Shown here: piece after piece, positions 1-8,538 of the stretch
How the letters are laid out: every line of letters begins with the position of its first letter
How positions within the stretch are numbered: the first letter of the stretch is position 1
Source: Oscillospiraceae bacterium
GTDB taxonomy: Bacteria > Bacillota > Clostridia > Oscillospirales > Oscillospiraceae
Length of the DNA: 58,337 nucleotides
NCBI GenBank assembly: GCA_017540645.1
Contig: JAFYAQ010000010.1
Coordinates: 89,785 to 148,121, forward strand
Reading direction: 5' to 3'
The notes under the pieces: model-generated
Databases searched by the model: none
Seen by the model: the letters and a program-made list of their open reading frames with translations, nothing else
What the model was told of the DNA's origin: nothing
Made by a program: the position numbers and the translations under genes

Positions 1-2
1 AA

Positions 3-1517
3 AACGGCGAGTTCCGCACGGCTTCTCCGGCCTCGCAGGGCATTTCATGTCAGGCCATCCTCAATTTCCTGACCGAGCTGGATCGGCAATCGGTGGATAT
101 CCAGAGCCTGTACATTTTCCGCAGCGGTTACCAACTGTTAGGCGCCAACCGGGCTCCTTATACCGGTAAGTCCCTCCGGCGCATCTACTCCGCGGCCAAA
201 GCGCTGACCGGACTCGCGGTACTCTTCGCGATCCAGGAGGAGAAGGTGACGCTGGACACCCGTTTGACAGATATCTTTCCCGATGATATGCCAGCGGTTG
301 TCACGGAGCGGATGCGTGCCATGACGGTATACCATCTGTTGACCATGACTACCGGACACGACCGCGACACCTTCCGTCCGGTGCTGAACGGCGCCAACAG
401 TGTATGTGCCTTTCTGGAAGAGCCGCTGGACTATGAACCGGGCACCCACTTCCTCTATAACAACGGCGTGCCCCACATTCTCGGTATGATCGTGGAGAAG
501 GTCACGGGTGAGAACTATGTGGACTATCTGCGCCCCCGTTTTCTGACTCCTCTGGAGATCTACTGTACCGTAGAGCGCACGGAGCGCGGTGAGCTGGAGG
601 GCTCCCGCACAGTTTGCACTGCCGACGGTTTTGCAAAGCTGTCGCTCTTCTATTTGCAGGAGGGCTGCTGGAACGGCAAGCAACTGCTCTCCCCGGAGCT
701 TGTGCGCACGGCCTGCGCCTATCAGGTGCCGTCTGGCCGCTGTTCCTCTATCTCATTCATGCACACCGATCAGTTCGCGGGATATGGCTTTCAGCTCTGG
801 CGCAATTCCACCGAGGGCTGCCGTCTGGACGGCGGCCGCAGCCAGTTTGGCTTCCTCTTTCCGGATAAGGAGCTGGCCATCGTCTGCAATTCCATTGAGG
901 AGGACAGCGGACTGATCCCCGCGATTCTTTGGAACACACTGTACCCCGCCATTTTGCCCCCTTCTCAGGCGGCGGAGGCGCAGGCTCAAAACGGAGAGCA
1001 GGAGCTGCGGTGGTATCTGGAGCGATGGAACTGCGCGCCTGTCCTGGCGGCGTCTCCCGACTATCGGGACGACTATTACGGCGCGTGGTTTGATCTGGAG
1101 GAAAACCCTTGGGGACTGACCGGCCTAAGCCTGTCTGCAGACAGCGATCAGCCTGAGATTCGGCTCTGTGCAAAGAGTGGACGCTATACCGTCCGCTGCG
1201 GACTGAACGGAGAGTGGATAGAAAATGACGCTTTCCCGCCTATGCCCAGGGAAAATGACCGGCTGAATCAGATTTTCGGCATCGACTGCCCAAAATACCG
1301 CGTCACCGGAGGCTGGAGTTCCGATTTCTGCTTTACCTTCCAAGTGCGCGCCACCGATTGGATGGATTACCACACCTTCTACTGCCGCTTCAACGGCGAG
1401 CGGCTGAGTCTGCGGGTGGAATCCAATCTGGAGCGCATGACCCATCTCCGCAATCGAATCCCCATGAAGCCGAGGGAGTATTCCGACGCGCCCGTTGAGG
1501 GGCGGCGTCGGCACTGA
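3..1517 (+). CDS. Serine hydrolase, class C beta-lactamase-like (5' end cut off)
   Basis: The frame stays open to the window edge, so the true start lies outside; a GTG at 93 is only an internal candidate. The protein carries the S-x-x-K nucleophile motif (SAAK, codons starting at nt 189) and about 90 residues later the Y-x-N motif (YNN), as in class C beta-lactamases, DD-peptidases and esterases of the same fold. The C-terminal part (about 200 residues) is an accessory beta-rich region of unknown function. No signal peptide is visible in what remains, so a cytoplasmic esterase or peptidase role is as likely as beta-lactam hydrolysis. An alpha/beta hydrolase follows 41 bp downstream, probably co-transcribed. 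Confidence 0.85.
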   Translation, partial: NGEFRTASPASQGISCQAILNFLTELDRQSVDIQSLYIFRSGYQLLGANRAPYTGKSLRRIYSAAKALTGLAVLFAIQEEKVTLDTRLTDIFPDDMPAVVTERMRAMTVYHLLTMTTGHDRDTFRPVLNGANSVCAFLEEPLDYEPGTHFLYNNGVPHILGMIVEKVTGENYVDYLRPRFLTPLEIYCTVERTERGELEGSRTVCTADGFAKLSLFYLQEGCWNGKQLLSPELVRTACAYQVPSGRCSSISFMHTDQFAGYGFQLWRNSTEGCRLDGGRSQFGFLFPDKELAIVCNSIEEDSGLIPAILWNTLYPAILPPSQAAEAQAQNGEQELRWYLERWNCAPVLAASPDYRDDYYGAWFDLEENPWGLTGLSLSADSDQPEIRLCAKSGRYTVRCGLNGEWIENDAFPPMPRENDRLNQIFGIDCPKYRVTGGWSSDFCFTFQVRATDWMDYHTFYCRFNGERLSLRVESNLERMTHLRNRIPMKPREYSDAPVEGRRRH

Positions 1518-1558
1518 TCCGCAAAACGAATGATTTGAATCAACAGGAGGAACAGAAA

Positions 1559-2413
1559 ATGCCCATTATCAAGTTAAAGGATGTAGAACTGTATTACGAG
1601 GAGTTCGGCTCCGGCGACCGCTATCTGATCCAGGCGCAGCAGTTTGTCAACAGCTATGTGTACTACACTAAGGATCTGGCCGAAAAATGCGGCTTCCATG
1701 CCTACATCATTCGTATCCGCGGCTACGCGCCCTCCGCTCTGGTATATGAGGATCTGGGCGATGACTGGTACGACGTTTGGGCGCAGGACGTGGTGGACTT
1801 TGCGGATGCCATGGGGATCGACAAGTTCTTTTACACAGGGCATTCTCACGGAGCTGGCATCGGCTGGCATCTGTGCATGAACCATCCGGATCGGCTGCGG
1901 GGCTTCTTTGCAAGCGGCAGCGGCCCGCACATGAAGGACGGCAAGGCCACCGGCGCGGCGCGGATGATGACCATCGAAGCCGCCAAATCCCGGGAGACTT
2001 GGGTTCCCTACGCCGAAAAGCAAGCTGCATATGTGGGCAAAGCCTTTATTCCGATGCAAGAAGATCCCACGATCAGCGAGGATGCCAAAAAAGCCTACGA
2101 GCAGACAGTGGAATTTTGGACAAATATGCCGCCGGAGTCTGCGCTGCTCAATCCCCGAAAGCCTTTCCCTCGCGTCCCCACGGAGGAGACTCTCGCCGAG
2201 GTGCTGGGCACCATCCATGTTCCCACGATCATGTTGGGCGGCACAGCAGACACGATCAGCGGACCTGAGCTGATGGTTCGCACGCTGCGCGCCCTCAAGG
2301 ACTCCAAGCTGGTGCTCTATCACGGCGTGGATCATGTGGATCTGCCCATCAAGATGAAGGACGAGTATGTGGGCGACATCATGGCCTTCTGCAATGAGCG
2401 CGGCCTGATCTGA
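1559..2413 (+). CDS. Alpha/beta hydrolase
   Basis: The 284-residue protein has the nucleophile elbow G-H-S-H-G (Ser96), a probable acid at Asp231 (GGTAD) and a catalytic His at 259 (GVDHVD), giving a complete Ser-Asp-His triad in the expected order. ATG 1559 is chosen because AGGAGG lies 8-9 bp upstream; the TTG at 1535 lies before that site. The family includes esterases, lactonases and C-C hydrolases, and the sequence does not show the substrate. It follows the serine hydrolase on the same strand, so the two probably form a unit for ester or lactone turnover (inference). Confidence 0.9.
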   Translation: MPIIKLKDVELYYEEFGSGDRYLIQAQQFVNSYVYYTKDLAEKCGFHAYIIRIRGYAPSALVYEDLGDDWYDVWAQDVVDFADAMGIDKFFYTGHSHGAGIGWHLCMNHPDRLRGFFASGSGPHMKDGKATGAARMMTIEAAKSRETWVPYAEKQAAYVGKAFIPMQEDPTISEDAKKAYEQTVEFWTNMPPESALLNPRKPFPRVPTEETLAEVLGTIHVPTIMLGGTADTISGPELMVRTLRALKDSKLVLYHGVDHVDLPIKMKDEYVGDIMAFCNERGLI

Positions 2414-2419
2414 TCCGAT

Positions 2420-2755
2420 TCACCCTTTCAAAAAGCTTGACAATGCGTTCGGTGACATTGTTTGAGCCTGTATTTCCTCTTCTCTTTCCATGCAATGGGC
2501 GCGTTGCAAAATAATACAGGCACATACAACGGCAAATGTTCCTCGATTTTCCCTGCGTTTATCAAATACTACGATCGGGACCAGCAGGAGAAAAATGACG
2601 CCTAATATTACTTCTTCCGCAGTACCACACACAGCACCGTGAAGCAGGAAATTCACACCAACAAGAAAATAGACCAGTCCCAGAATGATCGTTTTTTCTT
2701 TTAGATGAGGCGTGTTTGTCACGCTGACCTCATCATCGTACTTTCCCGATTTCAT
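2420..2755 (-). CDS. Small two-helix membrane protein, unknown
   Basis: A 111-residue frame with two hydrophobic stretches (about residues 24-44 and 48-62), a charged KRRENR turn after the second and a soluble C-terminus. I do not recognise the family. It converges on the alpha/beta hydrolase, with only 6 bp between the two stops. An AGGAG-like site lies about 14 bp upstream of the ATG, which is long, so the start is uncertain. Base composition is clearly AT-richer than in the flanking genes, as for the next gene upstream. Confidence 0.55.
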   Translation of the reverse strand: MKSGKYDDEVSVTNTPHLKEKTIILGLVYFLVGVNFLLHGAVCGTAEEVILGVIFLLLVPIVVFDKRRENRGTFAVVCACIILQRAHCMEREEEIQAQTMSPNALSSFLKG

Positions 2756-2876
2756 AATTCAGGAATTGCTCCTCTTATAGTTCACGCAGTCGCCGAGAGA
2801 GACGTTTGTTTGTTTCGTCATCCCCTGCTTAACATTTCGTCAAGACTAACGCTTCGTCCCCTTGTCTCAACGATTA

Positions 2877-3341
2877 CTAATTTCTTATAGCATTCTCATA
2901 GTAGTGTATTGCGTCACGGATTGTTCTCACTGTGGATGGATCTAAGTGATCTGCATTGTCAATCAGGATCTTGCTCAGCACTTTAAATGCGCTGAGCAGT
3001 TCATGGAGCAGATTTTGAACCGTGGTCCGTGCTGTAAACTCCACCCGATCCTTTGCCCGACTGTTGATTCCCTCAAGGATTAGATCCTCGTGACATTGCC
3101 TGATTTCTATTCGATATGGTCCATCCATAAAGAAAAGGGCGTAGCTCGCTCTTTCCTTGCCCCGATTTCGAAGGACACTCTCCGCCCACATGCACAAAAC
3201 AGGAAAAGAATAGTCCGTCCAGGCATTATCTGGAAAAAAATCGCCATTCAAGAGTATGCAAAAGGGCGTATCCACAAGGGGAGACGGCCCACCGGAAATG
3301 ATGGCATCTTCCTCTGATACTATAATCGAAAACTCGTCCAT
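2877..3341 (-). CDS. Hypothetical 154-residue soluble protein
   Basis: An acidic, soluble protein with no membrane segment or motif I can name. It ends in a helical, charged region (about residues 95-150). The start is supported by an AAAAGGG-type ribosome binding site just upstream. Together with the small membrane gene downstream on the same strand it forms an AT-richer pair between GC-rich housekeeping genes, a pattern often seen for acquired small genes. The size and acidic character would also suit an immunity-type protein, but nothing in the sequence proves that. Confidence 0.6.
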   Translation of the reverse strand: MDEFSIIVSEEDAIISGGPSPLVDTPFCILLNGDFFPDNAWTDYSFPVLCMWAESVLRNRGKERASYALFFMDGPYRIEIRQCHEDLILEGINSRAKDRVEFTARTTVQNLLHELLSAFKVLSKILIDNADHLDPSTVRTIRDAIHYYENAIRN

Positions 3342-3381
3342 CTTTATCCCTTTTCCTTTTGTCCTTTGTCTTCCCCCGAGC

Positions 3382-4605
3382 TTACACCACCTGGAAAAGG
3401 AAGAATTTCAGATATTCCGTCTCCGGCACGCCCCAGAGGATGGGGTGGTCCGGGGACTGGCGGCGCTCCTCGATCTGCCGGAGGGACACGCTGGCGTCCC
3501 CGGCGGCGTCCGCGAGCATCTCCCGGAAGAGGGGGGCCGTCATGAAGTGGGAGCAGGAGCAGGTGGCCAGATACCCGCCTCGGGGCAAAAGCTGCATGGC
3601 CCGGCGGTTGATCTCCCGATAGCCCCGGCGGGCGCTCTCCACGGTGGCGCTGCTCTTGGTGAAGGCCGGGGGATCCAGGATGATATAGTCAAAGGGCTTT
3701 TGCCGGGAGGCGGCAAGCTGGGTCAGATACTCGAACATATCCGCCCGGACGAACTGGATCTTCTCCGCAAGGCCGTTGCGCGCGGCGTTGCGCCGGGCCT
3801 GCTCCAGGGCGTCCTCGGACACGTCCAGGGCCGTGACGCTCTCCGCCCCGGCGGCGGCGCAGTTGAGGGCGAAGGCCCCCGTGTGGGTGCAGCAGTCCAG
3901 CACCCGCCGGCCGGGAGCCAGGCGGGCGGCCGCGGAGCGGTTATACTTCTGATCCAGGAAAAAGCCGGTCTTCTGCCCGTTGATGTAGTCCACGTCGTAA
4001 TAGATGCCGTTTTCCCGGATCTCCGTGTGGCCGGAGGGCTCCGCAACAAGGCCCGGAGCGACATAGGGCCCCTTTCCCCGCTCCAGGCCCTCCTTCTCCC
4101 GGAGGGCGGACTCGTTGCGCTCGTAGATCACGGAGACGGCCACGCCCATCTCCCCCAGTACGCTGCGCAAAAGCCCATAGAGCATATCCCGCCGCCGCTC
4201 GATGCCCAGGGACAGCACCTCGCTGACCAGCACGTCCCCGAAGCGGTCCACCGTCCAGCCGGGGAAGCCGTCCGCCTCCCCGAACACAAGGCGGCAGTTG
4301 TCAAAGTCCGCTCCCATCACCTGCCGGCGGTAGGCGAGAGCGTAGCGCAGGCGGCGGAGGAAAAAGTCCTCGTCCATTTTGTCGTTGCCGTTTCTGGTCA
4401 GCAGCCGCACCCGCAGCAGGGAGCGGCTGTTGTAAAACCCGGCTCCCAGCCACTTGCCCTTTTGGGTGAACACGTCCGCGATCTCCCCGTCCGGGCAGGG
4501 GTCCCCGGGGGTCAGAACCTCCCCGGCGTAGACCCAGGGGTGGCCTGAGCGCAAAAACCGGGCGCCCTTGTCCGTGACGGTCACGCTCTGAAAGGGGCGC
4601 TCCAT
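3382..4605 (-). CDS. Class I SAM-dependent rRNA large-subunit methyltransferase (RlmI-like)
   Basis: The 407-residue protein has an N-terminal PUA-like RNA-binding domain (about 1-75), the family stretch GQKTGFFLDQ (210-219), the SAM-binding motif VLDCCTHTGA (about 235-244), a DPPAF motif and a late cysteine-rich TCSCSH that probably holds the catalytic cysteine. This is the layout of the 23S rRNA m5C1962 methyltransferase RlmI and its COG1092 relatives. ATG 4605 is chosen over upstream alternatives because it sits 1 bp after the Nudix stop and has a GGGGGAG site in front. It is probably translationally coupled to the Nudix gene. The target nucleotide is inferred from the family. Confidence 0.88.
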   Translation of the reverse strand: MERPFQSVTVTDKGARFLRSGHPWVYAGEVLTPGDPCPDGEIADVFTQKGKWLGAGFYNSRSLLRVRLLTRNGNDKMDEDFFLRRLRYALAYRRQVMGADFDNCRLVFGEADGFPGWTVDRFGDVLVSEVLSLGIERRRDMLYGLLRSVLGEMGVAVSVIYERNESALREKEGLERGKGPYVAPGLVAEPSGHTEIRENGIYYDVDYINGQKTGFFLDQKYNRSAAARLAPGRRVLDCCTHTGAFALNCAAAGAESVTALDVSEDALEQARRNAARNGLAEKIQFVRADMFEYLTQLAASRQKPFDYIILDPPAFTKSSATVESARRGYREINRRAMQLLPRGGYLATCSCSHFMTAPLFREMLADAAGDASVSLRQIEERRQSPDHPILWGVPETEYLKFFLFQVV

Positions 4606-4606
4606 C

Positions 4607-5221
4607 TTACCGCTCCCCCCGGCGCAAGTAGGCAAAGGGGTGCTCCTGATAGGCAAACTGCATCAAGTGGCTGGCGCATTTGGCCGACACCCGCTCCTGG
4701 GCGAGGATGCGTTTGGCCTCCTCCTTGTCCGCCAGCACCACCTCGATCTCCTCGGTCTCCTCCTCAAAGCGGGAGCTGGGCTCGCCGCTGCCGGTGCCGT
4801 AGACCACGCAGCCGCACTCGTCGGTCATGCCCACGGTGTTGAAAAAGGGCCGCTCAAACCGGGGGTCCACATCCCAGTGGGTGAAGTGCAGGCCGGTCTC
4901 CTCCCGTGCCTCCCGGACAGCGGTCTCCACCGGGCTCTCCCCCGGCTCCAGGAGCCCGGCGGGCAGCTCGTAGATCCAGCCGTCCAGAGTGAAGCGGTAC
5001 TGGTGCACCAGGACGATCCTCTCCTCGTCCTCGGTGAGCATCAGAATTGTGACCGCGTCGGCCCGGTCGTCCTTCGTGTTCAGTTTCAGCTCCTCGGCGC
5101 TTTTGGCCCGGGAGGACATGAAATACCGGCTCGCCCGGCCGGTCTTTTTCAGGGTTTCCAGCTCGAAGAAGTTGAGGAACTTGTTGTGGGTCAGCTGCGT
5201 GACCTTCGTGATCTTGCCCAT
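4607..5221 (-). CDS. Nudix hydrolase, ADP-ribose pyrophosphatase type
   Basis: A 204-residue protein with a complete Nudix box G-x5-E-x7-REAREETGL (residues 89-111), which binds the catalytic divalent metals. An upstream GWIYELPAG segment is typical of ADP-sugar pyrophosphatases. It would hydrolyse ADP-ribose or a similar nucleotide sugar to AMP plus sugar phosphate in the cytoplasm. ATG 5221 has an AAAGGA site upstream and gives the usual family length. It is the first gene of a two-gene unit with the rRNA methyltransferase and has its own promoter at 5259-5288. Confidence 0.9.
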   Translation of the reverse strand: MGKITKVTQLTHNKFLNFFELETLKKTGRASRYFMSSRAKSAEELKLNTKDDRADAVTILMLTEDEERIVLVHQYRFTLDGWIYELPAGLLEPGESPVETAVREAREETGLHFTHWDVDPRFERPFFNTVGMTDECGCVVYGTGSGEPSSRFEEETEEIEVVLADKEEAKRILAQERVSAKCASHLMQFAYQEHPFAYLRRGER

Positions 5222-5258
5222 GGGAGCTTTCCTTTCCGTTTCATCATGGTTTTTGCCC

Positions 5259-5288
5259 ATTATAGCACAAGGCCCGCGGGACGTACAA
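5259..5288 (-). promoter_or_regulatory. Promoter for Nudix/methyltransferase unit
   Basis: Read on the minus strand: -35 TTGTAC (5283-5288), 18-bp spacer, -10 TATAAT (5259-5264). The -35 hexamer overlaps the loop of the hairpin that follows the alcohol dehydrogenase gene, so terminator and promoter are interleaved. Confidence 0.65.
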
Positions 5289-5298
5289 TCCCGCGGGC
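5272..5298 (-). terminator. GC-rich hairpin after alcohol dehydrogenase gene
   Basis: A perfect 10-bp stem (GCCCGCGGGA at 5272-5281 pairs with 5289-5298) around a 7-nt loop, starting 18 bp after the stop of the iron alcohol dehydrogenase. On the minus strand only CTTGT follows, so intrinsic termination would be weak. Confidence 0.5.
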
Positions 5299-5316
5299 AA
5301 AAATAAGGGGTGAGGA

Positions 5317-6534
5317 TCAGAAATCGACTTCGGTGTCGTAGTAGCAGCACTTGAGGAGCTTCTCCATCTCCTCCTGGCTGGGCTGACGGGGGTTGGAGCC
5401 GGTGCAGGCGTCGCCGATGGCGTTCTTGGCGATCTCGGGCAGACGCTCCAGGAACACTTCCTCGGGGACGAAGCCCTGCTCGGTGGGGTAGGAGTCCGCG
5501 CCGTAGAACTTGATGCCGTGGGGGATGTTCAGCTTGTCGTTCATGTCACGGCAGAACTGGATGAGCAGAGCGACCTTCTCCTCGTCGTTCTTGCCGCCCA
5601 GGTGCATGTAGTCGGCGATGACGCCGTAGCGCTTCTTGGCGGTGGGGTCCTTGGCGTTGAAGGCGATGACCTTGGGCAGGTACATGGCGTTGGCCGCGCC
5701 GTGGATGATGTGGGCGCCGTAATCGGCAAAGATGGCGCCGGTCTTGTGGGCCATGGAGTGGACGATGCCCAGCAGCGCGTTGGAGAAGGCCTGTCCGGCC
5801 AGGCACTGGGCGGTGTGCATGGCGTGGCGGGCGTCCATATCGCCGTTGTAGGAGGCCACCAGGGTCTTCTGAATCATCTCGATGGCGTGGATGGCCAGAG
5901 GATCGGTGAAGTCGCTGTTGGCGGTGGACACATAGGCCTCCACCGCGTGGGTCAGGGCGTCCATACCGGTGTGGGCCACCAGCTTCTTGGGCATGGTCTC
6001 GGCCAGCTCGGGGTCGACGATGGCCACGTCAGGGGTGATCTCAAAGTCGGCGATGGGGTACTTGATGCCCTTGGCGTAATCGGTGATGATGGAGAAGGCG
6101 GTCACCTCGGTGGCGGTGCCGGAGGTGGAGGACACGGCGCAGAAGTGGGCCTTGCGGCGCAGCTCGGGGATGCCGAACACCTTGCACATATCCTCAAAGG
6201 TGCACTCGGGATACTCATACTTGATCCACATGGCTTTGGCCGCGTCGATGGGGGAGCCGCCGCCGATGGCGACGATCCAGTCGGGACCGAAGTCCAGCAT
6301 GGCCTGGGCGCCCTTCATCACGGTCTCCACGCTGGGGTCGGACTCGATGCCCTCGAACAGGGCGACCTCCATGCCGGCCTCCTCCAGGTACGCCTTGGCC
6401 CGATCCAGGAAGCCGAAGCGCTTCATGGAGCCGCCGCCGACGCAGATGATGGCCTTCTTGCCCTTCAGGGTCTTCAGGGCCTCCAGGGAGCCCTTGCCAT
6501 GGTACATGTCTCTGGGAAGAGTGAATCTCTGCAT
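5317..6534 (-). CDS. Iron-containing alcohol dehydrogenase
   Basis: The 405-residue protein is a group III iron-dependent alcohol dehydrogenase. It has the nucleotide-binding GGGSPIDAAK (91-100) and the metal-ligand set Asp192 and His196 (GMDALTHAVEA), His259 (HSMAH) and His278 (HGAANA). It would interconvert an aldehyde and an alcohol with NAD(P)H, as butanol or 1,3-propanediol dehydrogenases do, probably as a fermentative electron sink. ATG 6534 is chosen because AAGGAGT sits 9 bp upstream. The 194-bp gap to the LysR gene upstream is AT-rich and presumably holds its promoter, which I could not place with confidence. Confidence 0.93.
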   Translation of the reverse strand: MQRFTLPRDMYHGKGSLEALKTLKGKKAIICVGGGSMKRFGFLDRAKAYLEEAGMEVALFEGIESDPSVETVMKGAQAMLDFGPDWIVAIGGGSPIDAAKAMWIKYEYPECTFEDMCKVFGIPELRRKAHFCAVSSTSGTATEVTAFSIITDYAKGIKYPIADFEITPDVAIVDPELAETMPKKLVAHTGMDALTHAVEAYVSTANSDFTDPLAIHAIEMIQKTLVASYNGDMDARHAMHTAQCLAGQAFSNALLGIVHSMAHKTGAIFADYGAHIIHGAANAMYLPKVIAFNAKDPTAKKRYGVIADYMHLGGKNDEEKVALLIQFCRDMNDKLNIPHGIKFYGADSYPTEQGFVPEEVFLERLPEIAKNAIGDACTGSNPRQPSQEEMEKLLKCCYYDTEVDF

Positions 6535-6728
6535 GATACTTACTCCTTTTATCATTCAATATTTCGATGTAAACGGCTGATAACAGACATTTTTATATAA
6601 AACGATACGTTAAACACCGTTTTTCCTCTGTTCTGTTCTCAACCTTACGCATTTTACTCCCAGTGACGGATGATTGCAATAGCTTTTTTGCACAGATTTG
6701 CCGGCTTATTTTCCTTTCTTTTGCATCT

Positions 6729-7598
6729 TCAGCTCTCAAACGCGTCCCGGACGAAGCGGACAAAAGTCTTTACCGCCGGAGACGCAGAGGAGAAGGCGGA
6801 GACCGCCATGCCCAGGGAGATGGATTGGGGCGGATCCAGGGGCAGCACCTTTACCCGGTAGCGCCACATATGGGTACTCAGCTCATTTACCAGCAAAACG
6901 CCCATATCGTCCTGGACCATGGCCGCCGCCGTGCCGGAATTGCGGGTCGTATAGACGATGTTCGGGTGCAGATCGTACTTTTCAAAAATGCCGCTGATAT
7001 CCTTGTCCACGCCGTGAGAGGACTGGATCATCACGGCCTTCTCACACTCTGCCAGGGGGAAGGAGTCCCACCGGGCGTAGGGGCTCTCCTGGCTCACCAC
7101 CGCCACCATGGGGTTTTTCTGCAGGTCGATCCACTCTCCGGTGAAATCGTGCTGGTTGCTCAGAAAGCCCACGTCCGCCCGTCCGCTGTTCAGGGCTTCC
7201 AGAACGTACTTTCGTATGCTGTCGTCGATGCGGATGGTGACGCCGGGGTACCGCTCCTGAAACCGGCGGATCAGTCCCGGGAGCCACGCCGCGCAGATGC
7301 TGGGGTAGGCGGTGATGGTGATCTTTCCCACGATCAGCCCGCTGATTTCCGCAGCGGTCTCATAGACCTTTTCCTCCTGACGGACCAGATTGTAGAGGAC
7401 CGGATACATTCTCTCCCCGTCCGCCGTCAGCGTGACTCCCTTCCGGCTGCGGAGGAACAGGGGCAGCTGCAGATCCTCCTCCAGCGCCGTGATCAGCTGG
7501 CTGACGGCGGAGGTGGTATAGTGCAGCTCCTCCGCGGCCCGGGAAAAGCTGCCGACCCGCGCCGCCGCCACAAAGGCCTTGCATCTGGCTGTGTCCAT
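6729..7598 (-). CDS. LysR-family transcriptional regulator
   Basis: The 289-residue protein has an N-terminal winged helix-turn-helix (about 1-60, with the typical FSRAAEELHYTTSAVSQ stretch) and a two-lobed periplasmic-binding-protein-like effector domain. ATG 7598 has an AGAGAGGA site upstream and gives the standard LysR length. It diverges from the cupin/Gfo/TIM operon across a 224-bp AT-rich region that holds a T-N11-A palindrome at about -65 of that operon's promoter, the classic LysR arrangement. It is therefore the likely co-inducer-dependent regulator of 7823-11226. The effector is unknown. Confidence 0.9.
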   Translation of the reverse strand: MDTARCKAFVAAARVGSFSRAAEELHYTTSAVSQLITALEEDLQLPLFLRSRKGVTLTADGERMYPVLYNLVRQEEKVYETAAEISGLIVGKITITAYPSICAAWLPGLIRRFQERYPGVTIRIDDSIRKYVLEALNSGRADVGFLSNQHDFTGEWIDLQKNPMVAVVSQESPYARWDSFPLAECEKAVMIQSSHGVDKDISGIFEKYDLHPNIVYTTRNSGTAAAMVQDDMGVLLVNELSTHMWRYRVKVLPLDPPQSISLGMAVSAFSSASPAVKTFVRFVRDAFES

Positions 7599-7704
7599 GC
7601 TGTCGTCCTCTCTTTCTGTTGGGGGACGCCTCTCCCAGGCCAAGGGCGGCTTGCCGCCCGCGTAGTCCCCGGAGGGGAGGCGTTCTCTTTTTTTGCATTA
7701 TATA

Positions 7705-7719
7705 TTAAGTTTAGCTTAA
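7705..7719. promoter_or_regulatory. Candidate LysR recognition site
   Basis: TTAAG-TTTAG-CTTAA is a perfect 5-5-5 inverted repeat containing T-N11-A. Its centre is about 65 bp upstream of the predicted start of the divergent operon. Two further GTTTAG direct repeats (7726-7731, 7735-7740) lie between it and the -35 box and could be the activation half of the site. Confidence 0.6.
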
Positions 7720-7741
7720 ATTCAAGTTTAGTATGTTTAGA

Positions 7742-7770
7742 TTTACTATTATTTTAAGGACTGATATATT
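7742..7770 (+). promoter_or_regulatory. Promoter of the cupin/Gfo/TIM operon
   Basis: -35 TTTACT (7742-7747), 17-bp spacer, -10 TATATT (7765-7770), predicted start near 7777. The weak -35 fits a promoter that needs the LysR protein for activation. Confidence 0.55.
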
Positions 7771-7822
7771 GTAGCCAAGAAGATCCGGCGGGCACTGTGC
7801 CGGAGGAAACAGGGAGGACGCC

Positions 7823-8476
7823 ATGTCTCTGCTGCAGTTGAATTTCGCGGAGCCCTTTTTCAGTATCGACTATTTGGAGGACGAGGCCAGCTACCATGTG
7901 TCCAAGAAAAGCATGGTGATCAATCTGGCGGAGTACGAGCGGGAAAACGTCCTTCTGGACGGCGAGCGCTTCATCCCCCCGCTGAAGGCTGCCGTGGTGC
8001 AGGACATGACCATCCGGAACATCGTCCGCGCCGTTGTGGTCTGGGATTTTGAGCGCTGCGATCTCCGGGACAAGGATACCGCCGATGCCATCAAGCGCAG
8101 CTGGAAAACGCTCTATGAGATGTCGGGCATCGAGCGGCACCGGGGTCTTCCCTACTATAAGTCCCCCAAGTTCTGCATCGGCGAGGGGGACCGGCACATG
8201 GAGCTGAACTTCTGCTATGTGGACAAGGGCCTGGTCCCCTCCGGCCCCCATCGGGACCACGACCGGGACTTTGAGGAGGTCCACGCCCAGATCCTGGGCT
8301 ACGGCATGATGCGCGTCTATGAATACGACGACAACACCCGCATCCATCAGGAGCTGAACATGGCCCCCGGCACCGTCCACGACAAGATGTACGACTCCCG
8401 GGGCCGCTATCCCTGGCACGAATACATGAGCGTCACACCCGGCATATATTGCCCCATCGAGCTTGACAGGCACTGA
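7823..8476 (+). CDS. Cupin-like protein A, paralogue of protein B at 10597
   Basis: A 217-residue cytoplasmic protein with a cupin-like metal pocket: His143 and His146 (P-S-G-P-H-R-D-H-D-R), Glu151/152 and His154, then a second motif A-P-G-T-V-H (His186) and Y-P-W-H (His199). The stretch HRGLPYYKSPK (106-116) is nearly identical in the paralogue. ATG 7823 has a GGGAGGA site. It is the first gene of the LysR-divergent operon. I cannot name the family. Cupins of this kind are often isomerases, epimerases or dioxygenases, and the neighbours (Gfo/Idh/MocA, TIM-barrel isomerase) favour a sugar-like substrate (inference). Confidence 0.85.
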   Translation: MSLLQLNFAEPFFSIDYLEDEASYHVSKKSMVINLAEYERENVLLDGERFIPPLKAAVVQDMTIRNIVRAVVVWDFERCDLRDKDTADAIKRSWKTLYEMSGIERHRGLPYYKSPKFCIGEGDRHMELNFCYVDKGLVPSGPHRDHDRDFEEVHAQILGYGMMRVYEYDDNTRIHQELNMAPGTVHDKMYDSRGRYPWHEYMSVTPGIYCPIELDRH

Positions 8477-8538
8477 GCCAAAAGGAAATGCAAAAAAACG
8501 AATTTGACATACGGCGGCACGCCGGGAAGGAGCACATC

